Shown here piece after piece: positions 31,987 to 41,565 of a stretch of DNA of 64,000 nt (its first letter is position 1; every line of letters starts with the position of its first letter). The stretch is taken from contig NC_011666.1 of assembly GCF_000021745.1 (NCBI RefSeq), positions 3,499,001-3,563,000 of the forward strand, given 5' to 3'. Both the position numbers and the translations under genes were made by a program. This stretch comes from Methylocella silvestris BL2 (GTDB lineage: Bacteria > Pseudomonadota > Alphaproteobacteria > Rhizobiales > Beijerinckiaceae). Under the pieces are notes generated by a model, which was not told where the DNA came from, made no database searches, and was given only the letters and a program-made list of their open reading frames with translations.

Positions 31987-32985
31987 CTATTGGCGCACGC
32001 GCCAGACGTTCTCGTCCAGCAGGCGGCGCATTTGCAGCGAGGTGTCCTCGGCCGCCGATAAGGACAGCACCGGCACGCCAATCTCCCTTTCGATCGTCAA
32101 CAGCCCCTGCGCCTGCGCGTCGGCATAGTCGAACAGCCGCCTGCGGATGCGGCCTTGGCCGAATTCGAGGTCGATCTGCACCTCGCCGCCGGTGACGATG
32201 ATCTCGCCCGTTTTCGGCAGGTCCAACAGATAAGGATCATAGGCGCAGACGGCGACGACCTCATTGGCCTCGGCAAGCTTTTGCAGCGCGGCGCGCGTGT
32301 GTGCGCCATGGCCCTGAAAATCGCTGATGACGACGATGAGGCTGCCGCTCGCCTGCTCCAGCCGTTCGGATCGAAGCGCTTTTTCGAGCTGCGAAGGCGC
32401 GCGCGGCTGCGCCGGCCTGGCGCGAAGCTCGGCGTTTTGCCCCGCTATGGCCTTGATGATGGCCATCGCCGCGGAACTGCCGGTCGACGGCTCGACGGCT
32501 TCAATAATGGCGTCGTTGAAAACCACGCCTCCAATCGGCGCGCCGTCGTCGAGGGCGCGCCAGATGCAAAGTGCGGCGGCTTCCGCCGCTGCGACGGATT
32601 TCAGCGAACGGCGCGATCCGTAAAACATGCATTGGCGTTGGTCGACGACGATAAAAATCGGCCTCGGCGGCGTCTCGTCGTACGCGGTGACGTCCGCGGC
32701 CGAGCGCCCAAAGCGCCGCCGGTGGTCGGCCCCCGACAAATCGCCGGACATCAGCGGGCCGAAAACGCCGGACGTCGGCGGCAGATTGGAGCCGCGATGG
32801 CGCCGGCTCGACAGCACGCTCTGCGTGCGCTGGCGCGACAAGAAGCCAATGTCCCGCGCCGCCGCGTGCAACGCAACGAGATCGGCGACGGAAATGTAAC
32901 GACCAAACCTTGAAGAGGAAGAGGTTTCACGAACGCGGCGCGGCCCAGACGAGCGGCCTATAGCGGCGTAGGAAACTGCCATCAT
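31987..32985 (-). CDS. DUF58-domain protein, orphan
   Basis: 332 residues. A DUF58-like core precedes a von Willebrand A-type fold: RPIFIVVDQRQCMFYGSRRSLKSVAAAEAAALCIW (the usual DxSxSM metal-binding site is replaced by DQRQCM) and GSLIVVISDFQGHG. DUF58 proteins normally sit beside a MoxR ATPase and VWA-domain genes (in methylotrophs as mxaS next to mxaR); here none is adjacent. No signal peptide or membrane helix is seen. Transcribed away from the Rieske-FAD gene. The substitution and the missing partner suggest a divergent member. Confidence 0.75.
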   Translation of the reverse strand: MMAVSYAAIGRSSGPRRVRETSSSSRFGRYISVADLVALHAAARDIGFLSRQRTQSVLSSRRHRGSNLPPTSGVFGPLMSGDLSGADHRRRFGRSAADVTAYDETPPRPIFIVVDQRQCMFYGSRRSLKSVAAAEAAALCIWRALDDGAPIGGVVFNDAIIEAVEPSTGSSAAMAIIKAIAGQNAELRARPAQPRAPSQLEKALRSERLEQASGSLIVVISDFQGHGAHTRAALQKLAEANEVVAVCAYDPYLLDLPKTGEIIVTGGEVQIDLEFGQGRIRRRLFDYADAQAQGLLTIEREIGVPVLSLSAAEDTSLQMRRLLDENVWRVRQ

Positions 32986-33080
32986 TTATCCTTGATCGAG
33001 GGTTGGTCGCTGCAGAAAGGAGGCGGCCCAAACCGAAGTCAGGCGACGTCCGATGGCGTTTATTCAAAATAGAAGGCGCA

Positions 33081-33094
33081 TTGATTTTGCGCAA
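33081..33094. promoter_or_regulatory. Possible FNR/FixK-type box upstream of the Rieske-FAD gene
   Basis: TTGATTTTGCGCAA fits the FixK2-style consensus TTG(A/C)-N6-(T/G)CAA and lies 111 bp before the ATG at 33206, in an AT-rich gap. One such match could occur by chance in a window this long. Confidence 0.3.
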
Positions 33095-33205
33095 GCATTT
33101 AAAACTTTAGAGGATTTCGCTTGTCGGCTCCCAGGTCGCCGGTCCTCGGCAACGCGCGGGCTCCCAAAGCGTTAACTCTTGCGCTTGTCGAGCGGGGGAT
33201 TGGCT

Positions 33206-34732
33206 ATGGCGACGAACGAAACCACAAAAGGCGACGGCGGACGGCTTGATTTCAACCATGGGGTGGACATAGAGGCCCTGCGGGACGGCCAATTGATAGA
33301 GGGCGAATATAGCGGAAAGACAATCCTCGTGCTGCGCCGCGGCGAAGATATCCGGGTCTTTCGTGGAACATGCACCCATCTTGGCGCGCCGCTCAGCGAA
33401 GGCTTGCTCTCCGGCGATCGCCTGCGTTGCCCCTGGCACCAAGCCTGTTTCGACATAAAAACCGGCGAGGCGACCGCCGCGCCCGCCTTTGCGGCCCTGA
33501 AGCGCTTTGACGTGCGCCGCGAGGGAGAAATGATCCATCTTGAAGCTCCGCAACCCGCCGCGCCTGTCCAAGAGAATGCTTCCGGGGTCTTCGTCATTAT
33601 CGGCGGCGGCGCGGCCGGATTCGCAGCGGCTGATATGCTGTGCCGCCACAGCGCCGGGAGGGGCGTCACTCTGGTCTCCGAAGATCAGTCGCCGCCCTAT
33701 GAACGCACTTTGCTCACCAAGGATTTTCTCGACGGCTCATGGGACGATCCGCGCATCAATCTTGGCGCGGAGCCGCTCGACCGGCGCGGCGTTACGCTGC
33801 AACTCGGCGCGAAGGTCGCGCGCGTCGACAGGGACCGCCATGTCGTCCGGCTCGACGATGGACGCGAGCTTTCCTACCAGAAGCTGCTGCTCGCGCCGGG
33901 GGCGGCGCCGCGCTGGCCGGATTTTCCCGGCGCGCGCCTGCCGCAGACGCATGTGCTGCGCACCCTCGCCGATTGCCAGGCGATCGTCGCCGCCGCCAAA
34001 GAGGCGCGCCGCGTCGTCATTCTCGGATCGAGCTTTATCGGCCTTGAGGCGGCGGCGAGCCTGCGCGCGCGCGGCCTTGAGGTCGATGTCGTCAGTCAGG
34101 ATACGGCGCCGATGCAGCGCGTATTCGGACCCGAAATCTCGACGGCCATGGTCGCGACGCATCGAAAGAACGGCGTGCGCCTGCATCTTGGACGTCAAAT
34201 CAAGAATTTCGACGGCGCGGCGGCGACGCTCGATGACGGCGCCAACCTTCCCGCCGATTTTCTTCTCATCGGCATCGGCGTCACGCCGCGGCTCGATCTC
34301 GCCGAAGAGGCAGGGCTTACCGTCGAAAAGGGCGTCGTCGTCGACCAGTTCCTGACGACGAGCGACCCCGACATCTTCGCCGCCGGCGATGTCGCGGCAT
34401 GGCCCGATCCGCACAGCGGTCAGCGGCTGCGCGTCGAACATTGGAACGTTGCAGTGCGGCAGGGCCAAGTGGCGGCGCAAAACATGCTCGGCGGCGAAAT
34501 CCCCTATCGCGACGTCCCGTTCTTCTGGACGCGGCAGTTCGATTTTTCGCCGCTCTATCTCGGCCATGCGACGGAATGGGACGAGATCAAAATCGACGGC
34601 GACATCGAGCGCCGCGACTGCGCCGTTCGCTATATTCGCGCCGGCCGCGTGATGGCCAGCGTGATGATCGGACGCGAGCGCGAATGCCTCGAAGAGCGGG
34701 AGCGGATGGAGCGCGCGCTTGCAGGAAGCTGA
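33206..34732 (+). CDS. Rieske-FAD/NAD(P) oxidoreductase (AIFL-type ferredoxin reductase)
   Basis: 508 residues from the ATG at 33206. Residues about 15-110 form a Rieske [2Fe-2S] domain with C56-T-H58 and C75-P-W-H78. A pyridine nucleotide-disulphide oxidoreductase follows: FAD motif GGGAAGFAA (133 on), NAD(P) motif VVILGSSFIGLEAAASL, and the second FAD motif DIFAAGDVAAWPD. The C-terminal reductase domain ends with RVMASVMIGRE. The fusion matches AIFL-like proteins. Electron acceptor unknown; possible partner of an oxygenase or a stress-related NADH oxidase. Monocistronic, with a GGGG-type ribosome site. Confidence 0.92.
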   Translation: MATNETTKGDGGRLDFNHGVDIEALRDGQLIEGEYSGKTILVLRRGEDIRVFRGTCTHLGAPLSEGLLSGDRLRCPWHQACFDIKTGEATAAPAFAALKRFDVRREGEMIHLEAPQPAAPVQENASGVFVIIGGGAAGFAAADMLCRHSAGRGVTLVSEDQSPPYERTLLTKDFLDGSWDDPRINLGAEPLDRRGVTLQLGAKVARVDRDRHVVRLDDGRELSYQKLLLAPGAAPRWPDFPGARLPQTHVLRTLADCQAIVAAAKEARRVVILGSSFIGLEAAASLRARGLEVDVVSQDTAPMQRVFGPEISTAMVATHRKNGVRLHLGRQIKNFDGAAATLDDGANLPADFLLIGIGVTPRLDLAEEAGLTVEKGVVVDQFLTTSDPDIFAAGDVAAWPDPHSGQRLRVEHWNVAVRQGQVAAQNMLGGEIPYRDVPFFWTRQFDFSPLYLGHATEWDEIKIDGDIERRDCAVRYIRAGRVMASVMIGRERECLEERERMERALAGS

Positions 34733-34819
34733 TCTGCCGCGGCTGCAACCGCTCGCTTAAGCTTTACGAAAGGGTCGGCTCCGGTTTAGGGATTGCGGTC
34801 AAAGGATTGATCTCTACCC

Positions 34820-35632
34820 GTGCTCTCCGAACCGCCCAAAGCTTTCGTGGCCGTCGCCTCGAAGACGACCCGTTCTGACGCCCTTCGCGGGCGCATCAGG
34901 CTGCTCGCCTTTGGCGTTTGCGCGCTTTGGGTGCTGGCCGTCGGCGCCGTCGCCGCCGTCGACAGCAATGCGCTTTGGACCATCGTGCATGGCCCCTGCA
35001 CCTTCAATGAGACGCATTTCAACAGCCCTGCGCCTTGCGCCAGGATCAATCTCAAGAACGGCGAGGCCGACGGCTGGGCGGTGCTGAAGGATATCGTCGG
35101 CCGCACGCAATTCCTGCTCATCCCGACGCGGCGCCTCTCGGGGATGGAGGATCCGCTGCTCGGCGGCGGCGAATTGCCGAATTACTGGATTCCAGCCTGG
35201 GCGACGCGCAAACTGGTCGCCGACAACGCCAAAAAAGAGCTGGCGCGCGACGATATCGCCATGGCGATCAACGGCGCCGGCGCGCGCAGTCAGGACCAGT
35301 TGCACATTCATGTCGATTGCGTCCGGTCCGACGTCCGCGACGAGCTTCGCAAACGCGCGCCGGAGATCGGGTCGGATTGGGCCGATTTCCGCATGTTCGG
35401 CCAGAACTACCGCGCGCGGCGAATGAAGGGGGAGGAGCCGCAGCCGGACCCGTTCCGCCTGCTCGCGGAGGACCCGCGCTCGCTGCCGCTGCGCGATAAT
35501 TCGCTGGCCGTGATCGGCGCAAGCTTCGCCGACGGAGCCCCCGGCTTTATCGCGATCGCGCAACAGGCGCCGGGCGGCGCGACGCATCTTGAAGATCTGC
35601 AGGACCATTTCTGCAAGGTTGCGGCGCAATAG
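34820..35632 (+). CDS. cdh: CDP-diacylglycerol diphosphatase
   Basis: 270 residues. One membrane anchor or uncleaved signal at about 29-47 (LLAFGVCALWVLAVGAVAAV), then a HIT-like domain with the histidine motif QDQLHIHVDC. It also has WTIVHGPCTFNETHF, GRTQFLLIPTRRLSGMEDP and a C-terminal QDHFC. It hydrolyses CDP-diacylglycerol to phosphatidate and CMP in the inner membrane, periplasmic side. Length and motif order match Cdh. Unlinked to other lipid genes here; recF follows after 101 bp. Confidence 0.92.
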   Translation: MLSEPPKAFVAVASKTTRSDALRGRIRLLAFGVCALWVLAVGAVAAVDSNALWTIVHGPCTFNETHFNSPAPCARINLKNGEADGWAVLKDIVGRTQFLLIPTRRLSGMEDPLLGGGELPNYWIPAWATRKLVADNAKKELARDDIAMAINGAGARSQDQLHIHVDCVRSDVRDELRKRAPEIGSDWADFRMFGQNYRARRMKGEEPQPDPFRLLAEDPRSLPLRDNSLAVIGASFADGAPGFIAIAQQAPGGATHLEDLQDHFCKVAAQ

Positions 35633-35733
35633 CTTCTTTCCCGGGAAAAGCGCAAAGTCGGGCGATTCCGCCGCGCCGGATTCTGCCCTAAACTGTTCCC
35701 GCGGCGAGAGCGCGCCTGACAAACTCTGGATCC

Positions 35734-36930
35734 ATGCAGACTGAAGCCCTCGCAACCGAATCGTCGCCCGCGCCGCCGGCCAAACAGGCGCGGCGGGGCG
35801 TCCGGCGTCTGACGCTGGCCGATTTCCGCTCCTATGCCTCGCTCGACATGGAAATCCTGGCGCAGACGGTCGTGCTCACCGGCGACAATGGCGCCGGCAA
35901 GACGAATGTGCTCGAGGCCCTGTCGCTGCTGACCCCCGGCCGGGGTCTGCGGCGCGCCGAGCTTTCCGATTGCGCGCGGAATTTTGGCGGCGGAGGCTTC
36001 GCCGTCTCGATCGAAATCGACGCCGAGGGCGGACGGCTGCAGCTTGGGACCGGCGTCGAGCCGAACGGCGGAGCGGCGCTGGCGCGCAAATTTCGCATCG
36101 ATCGCGAGCCGGCTCCTTCGATCCGGGCCTTTTGCGACCATATTCGCGTCGTCTGGCTGACGCCCGCCATGGATGGGCTTTTTGTCGGCTCTCCCGGCGA
36201 CCGCCGGCGCTTCCTCGACAGGCTGGTGCTGTCGCTCGACGCGGATCATGGCGCGCGGGTCAATGCGCTGGAGCGCGCGCTGCGCAGCCGCAACCGGCTG
36301 CTTGAAGAGCGCGGCGCCGGCAATGAGCGGCTCTGGCTCGACGCGGTGGAGCGCGAGGTCGCCGAGCTTGCGATCGCCGTGGCTGCCGCGCGCTTCGAGA
36401 CGGTCAGCAAGCTCGCAGCCCTGATCGCCCAGGCCGGCCCGGAGACGGAGGGCGGCTTTCCGCTCGCGGAGCTGAGCCTCGATGGCGATATCGATCGTCT
36501 GATCGAGACGCGGCCGGCGCTTGAGGCCGAGGACGAATATCGCAAAATCCTGCGCGACAACCGCGGCCGCGACGCCGCCGCGGGCCGCACGCTGATCGGC
36601 CCGCAATCGAGCGATCTTGCCGTTCGGCACGCGCGCAAACAGGCTGCGGCGTCGCACAGTTCGACCGGCGAGCAGAAAGCTCTGCTGGTCGGGCTGATTC
36701 TGGCGCAGGCGCGCCTCATCAAGGCGATGAGCGGGCTGGCGCCGCTGGTGCTCCTCGACGAGATCGCCGCCCATTTCGATCCGAAGCGCCGCGCGGCGCT
36801 CTATGAGCTGCTCGGCGCGCTTGGCGCTCAGGTCTGGCTGACCGGGGCGGACCCCAGCGCTTTCGCCGAGCTCGAAGGCAAGGCGCAAATGCTGCAGGTC
36901 ACGCCCGGCGCGATCCGTGAGCTGCATTGA
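35734..36930 (+). CDS. recF: DNA replication/repair protein RecF
   Basis: 398 residues. SMC-like ATPase: Walker A GDNGAGKT (50-57), then ALSLLTPGRGLRRAE; the signature STGEQKALLVGLILAQARL; and Walker B-like LVLLDEIAAHFDPKRRAALY. It loads RecA at gapped DNA with RecO/RecR. The first 20 residues form a non-conserved extension before the core VRRLTLADFRSY. Not linked to dnaA/dnaN in this window, unlike the classical arrangement. ftsY follows after about 100 bp. Confidence 0.95.
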   Translation: MQTEALATESSPAPPAKQARRGVRRLTLADFRSYASLDMEILAQTVVLTGDNGAGKTNVLEALSLLTPGRGLRRAELSDCARNFGGGGFAVSIEIDAEGGRLQLGTGVEPNGGAALARKFRIDREPAPSIRAFCDHIRVVWLTPAMDGLFVGSPGDRRRFLDRLVLSLDADHGARVNALERALRSRNRLLEERGAGNERLWLDAVEREVAELAIAVAAARFETVSKLAALIAQAGPETEGGFPLAELSLDGDIDRLIETRPALEAEDEYRKILRDNRGRDAAAGRTLIGPQSSDLAVRHARKQAAASHSSTGEQKALLVGLILAQARLIKAMSGLAPLVLLDEIAAHFDPKRRAALYELLGALGAQVWLTGADPSAFAELEGKAQMLQVTPGAIRELH

Positions 36931-37033
36931 GATTTGGAAAAACGCCTGCGCGGCGCGGCGGCGCCCTATATAGGCTTGAGCCCCTTTTGAGAGCGGCGTC
37001 TGCGCGCCTCAGCGTCGGGAACGGGACGTTTTG

Positions 37034-38485
37034 ATGGAACACGAGGACAAACGCGAGGGCGCGAGCGGCGCGAAGATCTCCAATCTTTTCAGCCGGGTTT
37101 TCGGCGGCCGGAAAGATGAATCGATCGTGGAGCCGGAGCCGGCCGCACCGCCGCAGCCGCCTTCCGGGCCGGAGGCGCCGGCGTCTCCGCCGGGCGTCGA
37201 GGCGGCGGCGGAAGATTTGGCGTCCATCGGGCCTGGCGGCGGCGAGCCTAAGCCGTCCCTCTCCGCCGCCGCGTCAAGCGCAGATTTATGGGCGCGGCTA
37301 TCGGCCCCGACGCCGCCGCCTCGGCAAAGCCTAGCCCTCGAGCCGGCTCCCTCGGCGGCTGTGGACGAGCCGCAAGCGGGGCTCGCGGTCGACGCCCCGG
37401 AGCCCGCGGCGCCAAAATGGTGGGAGCGGCTGCTGCCTCCGCTTGGCGCCGAGGGCGCGGCCCCGCCTGTTGTCGAAACCGCGCCCGCGCCGCAGCAACC
37501 GGCCATTGCCGAACCGCCGGCCGATCTCGCGGCGCCGGAGTCCGCGCCGAAGGGCTGGTGGACGCGGCTGCGCCAGGGGCTTGCGCGCTCGTCCGATTCG
37601 ATCGGCTCCGGGCTCAAGGCGATCTTCACCAAGCGCAAGCTTGATGCGGCGATGCTCGACGAACTCGAAGAGGTGCTGATCCGCGCCGATCTCGGCGTGG
37701 CGACCGCAACTCACATCGCCGGACTTGTCGGCAAGGGCCGCTATGACAAATCGATCGAGGTCGACGAGGTGAAGACGATCCTTGCCGAGGAGGTGGAGCG
37801 CGTTCTTGCGCCCTACGCCCGCCCGCTCGAAATCGATCCGGCGATAAAACCCTTTGTCATCCTCGTCGTCGGCGTCAACGGGTCGGGCAAGACGACGACC
37901 ATCGGCAAGCTCGCCGCGCAATTCTCCCAGGAGGGGCGGAAAGTTCTGCTCGCGGCCGGAGACACGTTCCGCGCCGCGGCGATCGAGCAGCTGCGTCTCT
38001 GGGGGGATCGGCTGAATTGCGCGGTGATCGCCGGCAATCAGGGGTCGGACGCCTCGGCGCTCGCCTTCGACGCCATCCGCGCCGCGCGCGAGAGCGGCGC
38101 CGACATTCTCATCATGGACACCGCCGGACGCTTGCAAAATCGCGCCGAACTCATGGCCGAGCTTGAGAAAATCGTGCGGGTCATGAAAAAGGTCGAGCCG
38201 GCCGCCCCGCACGCTGTTCTTCTCGTGCTCGACGCGACGGTCGGGCAGAACGCCGTGAGCCAGACCGAAATTTTCAGCAAGGTGGCGGGGGTGACCGGCC
38301 TGGTGATGACCAAGCTCGACGGGACCGCTCGTGGCGGCATCCTTGTGGCGCTGGCCGAGAAATTCCAACTGCCGATCCATTATGTCGGCGTCGGCGAGAC
38401 GGCGGCCGACCTCGCGCCCTTCGCCGCCAGGGATTTCGCCAGGGCCATCGCCGGTCTCGACGAAACGGACGCGCCAAGACATTGA
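37034..38485 (+). CDS. ftsY: Signal recognition particle receptor FtsY
   Basis: 483 residues from the ATG at 37034; a TTG one codon earlier is also in frame. Residues 1-170 are a long acidic, proline- and alanine-rich A domain, followed by the N domain (about 172-265). The NG GTPase has G1 GVNGSGKT (280-287), then AGDTFRAAAIEQL, DTAGRLQNRAELMAEL and TKLDGTARGG. It docks SRP-ribosome complexes at the membrane. Convergent with miaA; the stops are only 3 bp apart. Confidence 0.96.
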   Translation: MEHEDKREGASGAKISNLFSRVFGGRKDESIVEPEPAAPPQPPSGPEAPASPPGVEAAAEDLASIGPGGGEPKPSLSAAASSADLWARLSAPTPPPRQSLALEPAPSAAVDEPQAGLAVDAPEPAAPKWWERLLPPLGAEGAAPPVVETAPAPQQPAIAEPPADLAAPESAPKGWWTRLRQGLARSSDSIGSGLKAIFTKRKLDAAMLDELEEVLIRADLGVATATHIAGLVGKGRYDKSIEVDEVKTILAEEVERVLAPYARPLEIDPAIKPFVILVVGVNGSGKTTTIGKLAAQFSQEGRKVLLAAGDTFRAAAIEQLRLWGDRLNCAVIAGNQGSDASALAFDAIRAARESGADILIMDTAGRLQNRAELMAELEKIVRVMKKVEPAAPHAVLLVLDATVGQNAVSQTEIFSKVAGVTGLVMTKLDGTARGGILVALAEKFQLPIHYVGVGETAADLAPFAARDFARAIAGLDETDAPRH

Positions 38486-38488
38486 TCG

Positions 38489-39400
38489 TCAGGCGAGCGC
38501 CAGCGCCTCGGCCTCGCGCGGTTCGGCCCAGACAAAACCCGGCAGCTGATGCCGGGCGAAGGTGAATTGGCGGCGCGCATAGGCCCGCGTGTCGCGCTTG
38601 CCGAGGCGGATCGCCTCATCTTGCGGGATCTTTCCCTCAAGATGGGCGATGAGATGCGGAACGCCATGCGCGCGCATCAGCGGCAGCGCCGGATCGAGGC
38701 CGCGGCGGCGCAGCGCCTCGACTTCCGCCCACGCGCCGGAGGCGAGCATCGCCTCAAAGCGTTCGTCGATGCGGAGATTCAGCGCGGCGCGCTCCGGACT
38801 GAGGAAGATCGCTCGCGTCGCGGCGGGATCGAGCACGGGCGGCCCGCGCCGGCTCTGAAATGAAGCAAGGCTGCGTCCTGTGGCTTCCAGCACTTCGAGC
38901 GCGCGCAAAAGCCGCTGCGGATCGCTTGGCCGCAGCCGCGCCGCCATCAACGGATCGCGCGCGGAAAGTTCGGCATGAAGCTCCGTGGCGGCGACGCCCT
39001 CGGTCCGCGCCCGCAGCTTCGCGCGGATGTCGTCCGGCACGGCCGGAATGTCGGACAGGCCTTGCGTCAGCGCCTTGAAATAAAGTCCGGTGCCGCCGAC
39101 GAAAATCGGCAGGGCGCCCGCCTGGCGCGCCTCTTCGAGGATATTTCGCGCCGCCTCCAGCCACAGGCCGACCGAGAAGTTGACGGCGCCGTCGATCGCG
39201 CCGAACAGGCGATGAGGCGCGCGCAGCTCTTCCTCTGCGCTCGGGCGGGCGCTGAGGATGCGCAGGTCGCGGTAGACCTGCATGGAATCCGCATTAATGA
39301 GAATGCCGCCAAGTTTTTCGGCGAGGCGCAGCGCCAGCGCGGATTTGCCGCTCGCCGTCGGGCCGGCGATGAGAAGGGCCGTGAATTTTGCAGCGGCCAT
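38489..39400 (-). CDS. miaA: tRNA dimethylallyltransferase
   Basis: 303 residues. P-loop [20 protein letters not shown], then [20 protein letters not shown] and [33 protein letters not shown], and ending with [19 protein letters not shown]. It adds the dimethylallyl group to A37 of UNN-decoding tRNAs, using the product of the isoprenoid pathway completed by the neighbouring ispH. ispH ends 31 bp upstream on the same strand; they probably share a transcript. Confidence 0.96.
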   Translation of the reverse strand: MAAAKFTALLIAGPTASGKSALALRLAEKLGGILINADSMQVYRDLRILSARPSAEEELRAPHRLFGAIDGAVNFSVGLWLEAARNILEEARQAGALPIFVGGTGLYFKALTQGLSDIPAVPDDIRAKLRARTEGVAATELHAELSARDPLMAARLRPSDPQRLLRALEVLEATGRSLASFQSRRGPPVLDPAATRAIFLSPERAALNLRIDERFEAMLASGAWAEVEALRRRGLDPALPLMRAHGVPHLIAHLEGKIPQDEAIRLGKRDTRAYARRQFTFARHQLPGFVWAEPREAEALALA

Positions 39401-39431
39401 TTAGATCAGGCCGAATCGGGCCCCGTAAGCT

Positions 39432-40391
39432 CTATACGGTCGCCCGGCGTAATTCGCGCGGCAGCGGGAAGAAGACGCCCTCATTGGCGGTCGAAACCTC
39501 CTCGACATGCAGATCGAAGCGCTCGGCGAAAGCGTCCATGATCTCCTCGACCAGGATTTCCGGCGCCGAGGCGCCCGCCGTGATCGCCAGAGAGGAGATG
39601 TTCGCGAACAACTCCCACTCGACGTCTTCGGCGCGCAGCACGAGGCGGGCGAGCTTGCAGCCCGAGCGTTCGGCGACTTCCTTCAGCCGCTGCGAATTCG
39701 AGGAATTGGACGAGCCGACGACGATCAGCGCGTCGACGATCGGGGCGACCTGCTTCACCGCTTCCTGACGGTTGGTGGTGGCGTAGCAAATATCCTCGCG
39801 ATGCGGCCCGACGATGTCGGGGAAACGCCGGGTCAGCGCCTCGACCATGCTGCGGGTGTCGTCGACCGAAAGCGTCGTCTGCGTCACATAGGAAAGATTA
39901 TGCTCGTCCTCGACCTGCAGCGAGGCGATGTCCTCGATCGTCTGGACCAGAAGGATCGATCCCGCCGGCAATTGGCCGATTGTGCCGACGACTTCCGGGT
40001 GGCCGGCGTGGCCGACGAGAAGAACCTGCCGGCCCCTCTTGTGGTGCAGTTCGGCCTCGCGATGCACTTTGGTCACCAGCGGGCAGGTGGCGTCGATTGC
40101 AAAAATATTGCGCGTCGCCGCTTCGACCGGAATCGATTTCGGCACGCCATGGGCCGAGAAGATAACGGGCTGAGAGGTGTCTGGCACTTCGTCGAGCTCT
40201 TCGACGAAGACGGCGCCTTTGGACTTGAGCGTCTCGACCACATATTTATTGTGCACGATCTCATGGCGCACATAAACGGGGGCGCCATAGATGCGCAGCG
40301 CCTCCTCGACGGCGTCGATGGCGCGGACCACGCCGGCGCAAAAACCGCGCGGCGCGCAGAGGAGGACGTTCAGCTTCGGCTTGACTGTCAT
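39432..40391 (-). CDS. ispH: 4-hydroxy-3-methylbut-2-enyl diphosphate reductase
   Basis: 319 residues. The conserved iron-sulfur cysteines appear in order: [27 protein letters not shown] and [15 protein letters not shown]. Substrate-binding blocks [23 protein letters not shown] and [21 protein letters not shown] are intact. It performs the last step of the MEP pathway, giving IPP and DMAPP. The products feed miaA next door and the hopanoid cluster at 54-64 kb. [4Fe-4S] enzyme, cytoplasmic. Confidence 0.97.
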   Translation of the reverse strand: MTVKPKLNVLLCAPRGFCAGVVRAIDAVEEALRIYGAPVYVRHEIVHNKYVVETLKSKGAVFVEELDEVPDTSQPVIFSAHGVPKSIPVEAATRNIFAIDATCPLVTKVHREAELHHKRGRQVLLVGHAGHPEVVGTIGQLPAGSILLVQTIEDIASLQVEDEHNLSYVTQTTLSVDDTRSMVEALTRRFPDIVGPHREDICYATTNRQEAVKQVAPIVDALIVVGSSNSSNSQRLKEVAERSGCKLARLVLRAEDVEWELFANISSLAITAGASAPEILVEEIMDAFAERFDLHVEEVSTANEGVFFPLPRELRRATV

Positions 40392-40541
40392 GCGGTTCCC
40401 GCCTTGAGCACAAGGTGAGGTTTAGGCGCCCGCGCAATTGCGTGTCAAGCGCGGGGCGGCCTCGGGCATTGAGCCCCGGCTTGTCACCGGGGCCCATCCG
40501 TGCTTGCAAATAATGGGTTTTGCGGCGCGAAAGGATGGTCA

Positions 40542-41435
40542 ATGTCGGATCTTGCGGATCTTTTTCCTGGCTTCGCCACCCATTGGATCGATATTGAATC
40601 CGGTCGCTTTTTCGTGCGCGCACATGGGGAAGGGCCGCCGCTTCTGCTGCTGCACGGCTATCCGCAGACCCATGTCGAATGGCACAAGGTCGCGCCGGCG
40701 CTGGCGGAGCGCTTCACGGTCGTGCTGATGGACATGCGCGGCTATGGCTGGTCGAGCGCGCCGGCGAGCAAGAAGGGCGCGCTCTATACCAAGCGCCTCA
40801 TGGCGCAGGACGCCATCGCGGTGATGGAGCAACTCGGTCATATCCGCTTCAGCCTTGTCGGCCATGACCGCGGCGCGCGGGTCGGCTACAGGCTCGCGCT
40901 CGATCATCCCGAACGTCTCGAAAAACTCGCTCTGATCGACATCATCCCGACCGCGGCGCGCTGGGCGAGCCTCAACGCCGAGGAGGCGATGAAGGGCTAT
41001 CACTGGCTGTTTCTGGCGCAGCCGGAGCCTTTGCCTGAAACCTTGATCGGCGGCGCTGCGATCTATTTTCTCGATCACACGCTCGCCAGCTGGACCCTCG
41101 CTAAAAACCTGTCCGCCTTCGATCCGCGCGCGCTGGCGCATTACCGCGCCGCCCTCAACGAGCCCTCGCGTATTCACGCCACCTGCGAGGATTATCGCGC
41201 CGGCGCGACGATCGATCGCGCCGACGATGAGGCGGATCAAGCCGCCGGCAAGAAAATTACGACGCCGCTCTGCGTGCTGTGGGGCGGGCGCGGCTTGGGC
41301 GGCGGCGACGCCTCGACCCTCGACATCTGGCGGCAATGGGGGACAAATGTCACGGGTCAGGCGATTCACGGCGGCCACTTCCTGCCGGAGGAGAATCCCC
41401 AGACGGTGCTGGAGGCGCTGCTGGCGTTTCTGTAA
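40542..41435 (+). CDS. Fluoroacetate/haloacetate dehalogenase-like alpha/beta hydrolase
   Basis: 297 residues from the ATG at 40542 (MSDLADLFPGFATHW). All fluoroacetate dehalogenase active-site residues are in place: nucleophile Asp109 and carboxylate-binding Arg110 and Arg113 in VGHDRGARVGYRLALDHPER, acid Asp133 in LIDIIPT, base His279 in IHGGHFLPEE. The fluoride pocket is His154-Trp155 in YHWLFLAQP with Tyr218 in CEDYRAGA. The spacing equals that of the Rhodopseudomonas palustris enzyme (Asp110, His155, Trp156, Tyr219, His280) with a one-residue offset. It should hydrolyse haloacetate to glycolate. No signal peptide. Physiological substrate unknown; no transporter is adjacent. Confidence 0.88.
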   Translation: MSDLADLFPGFATHWIDIESGRFFVRAHGEGPPLLLLHGYPQTHVEWHKVAPALAERFTVVLMDMRGYGWSSAPASKKGALYTKRLMAQDAIAVMEQLGHIRFSLVGHDRGARVGYRLALDHPERLEKLALIDIIPTAARWASLNAEEAMKGYHWLFLAQPEPLPETLIGGAAIYFLDHTLASWTLAKNLSAFDPRALAHYRAALNEPSRIHATCEDYRAGATIDRADDEADQAAGKKITTPLCVLWGGRGLGGGDASTLDIWRQWGTNVTGQAIHGGHFLPEENPQTVLEALLAFL

Positions 41436-41565
41436 GAGCCAAGCGGTCTCCCGTCGCCGCGCCTTTCGTCTGCGCTAGAAATCCATTTTGCCTTCGAAAA
41501 CCACAGCGTCAGCCTTGGTGTCGCCAACAAATTGATTTTATTGGCTCCCGAACAGGAGGAAGCCA

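Noticed and set aside
35407-36927. 506-codon open frame antisense to recF
   Set aside because: recF has intact ATPase motifs. The antisense product is arginine-rich and low in complexity.
36931-37033. Sigma-70 promoter (TATATA) before ftsY
   Set aside because: A TATATA stretch is present, but no acceptable -35 at 16-18 bp was found.
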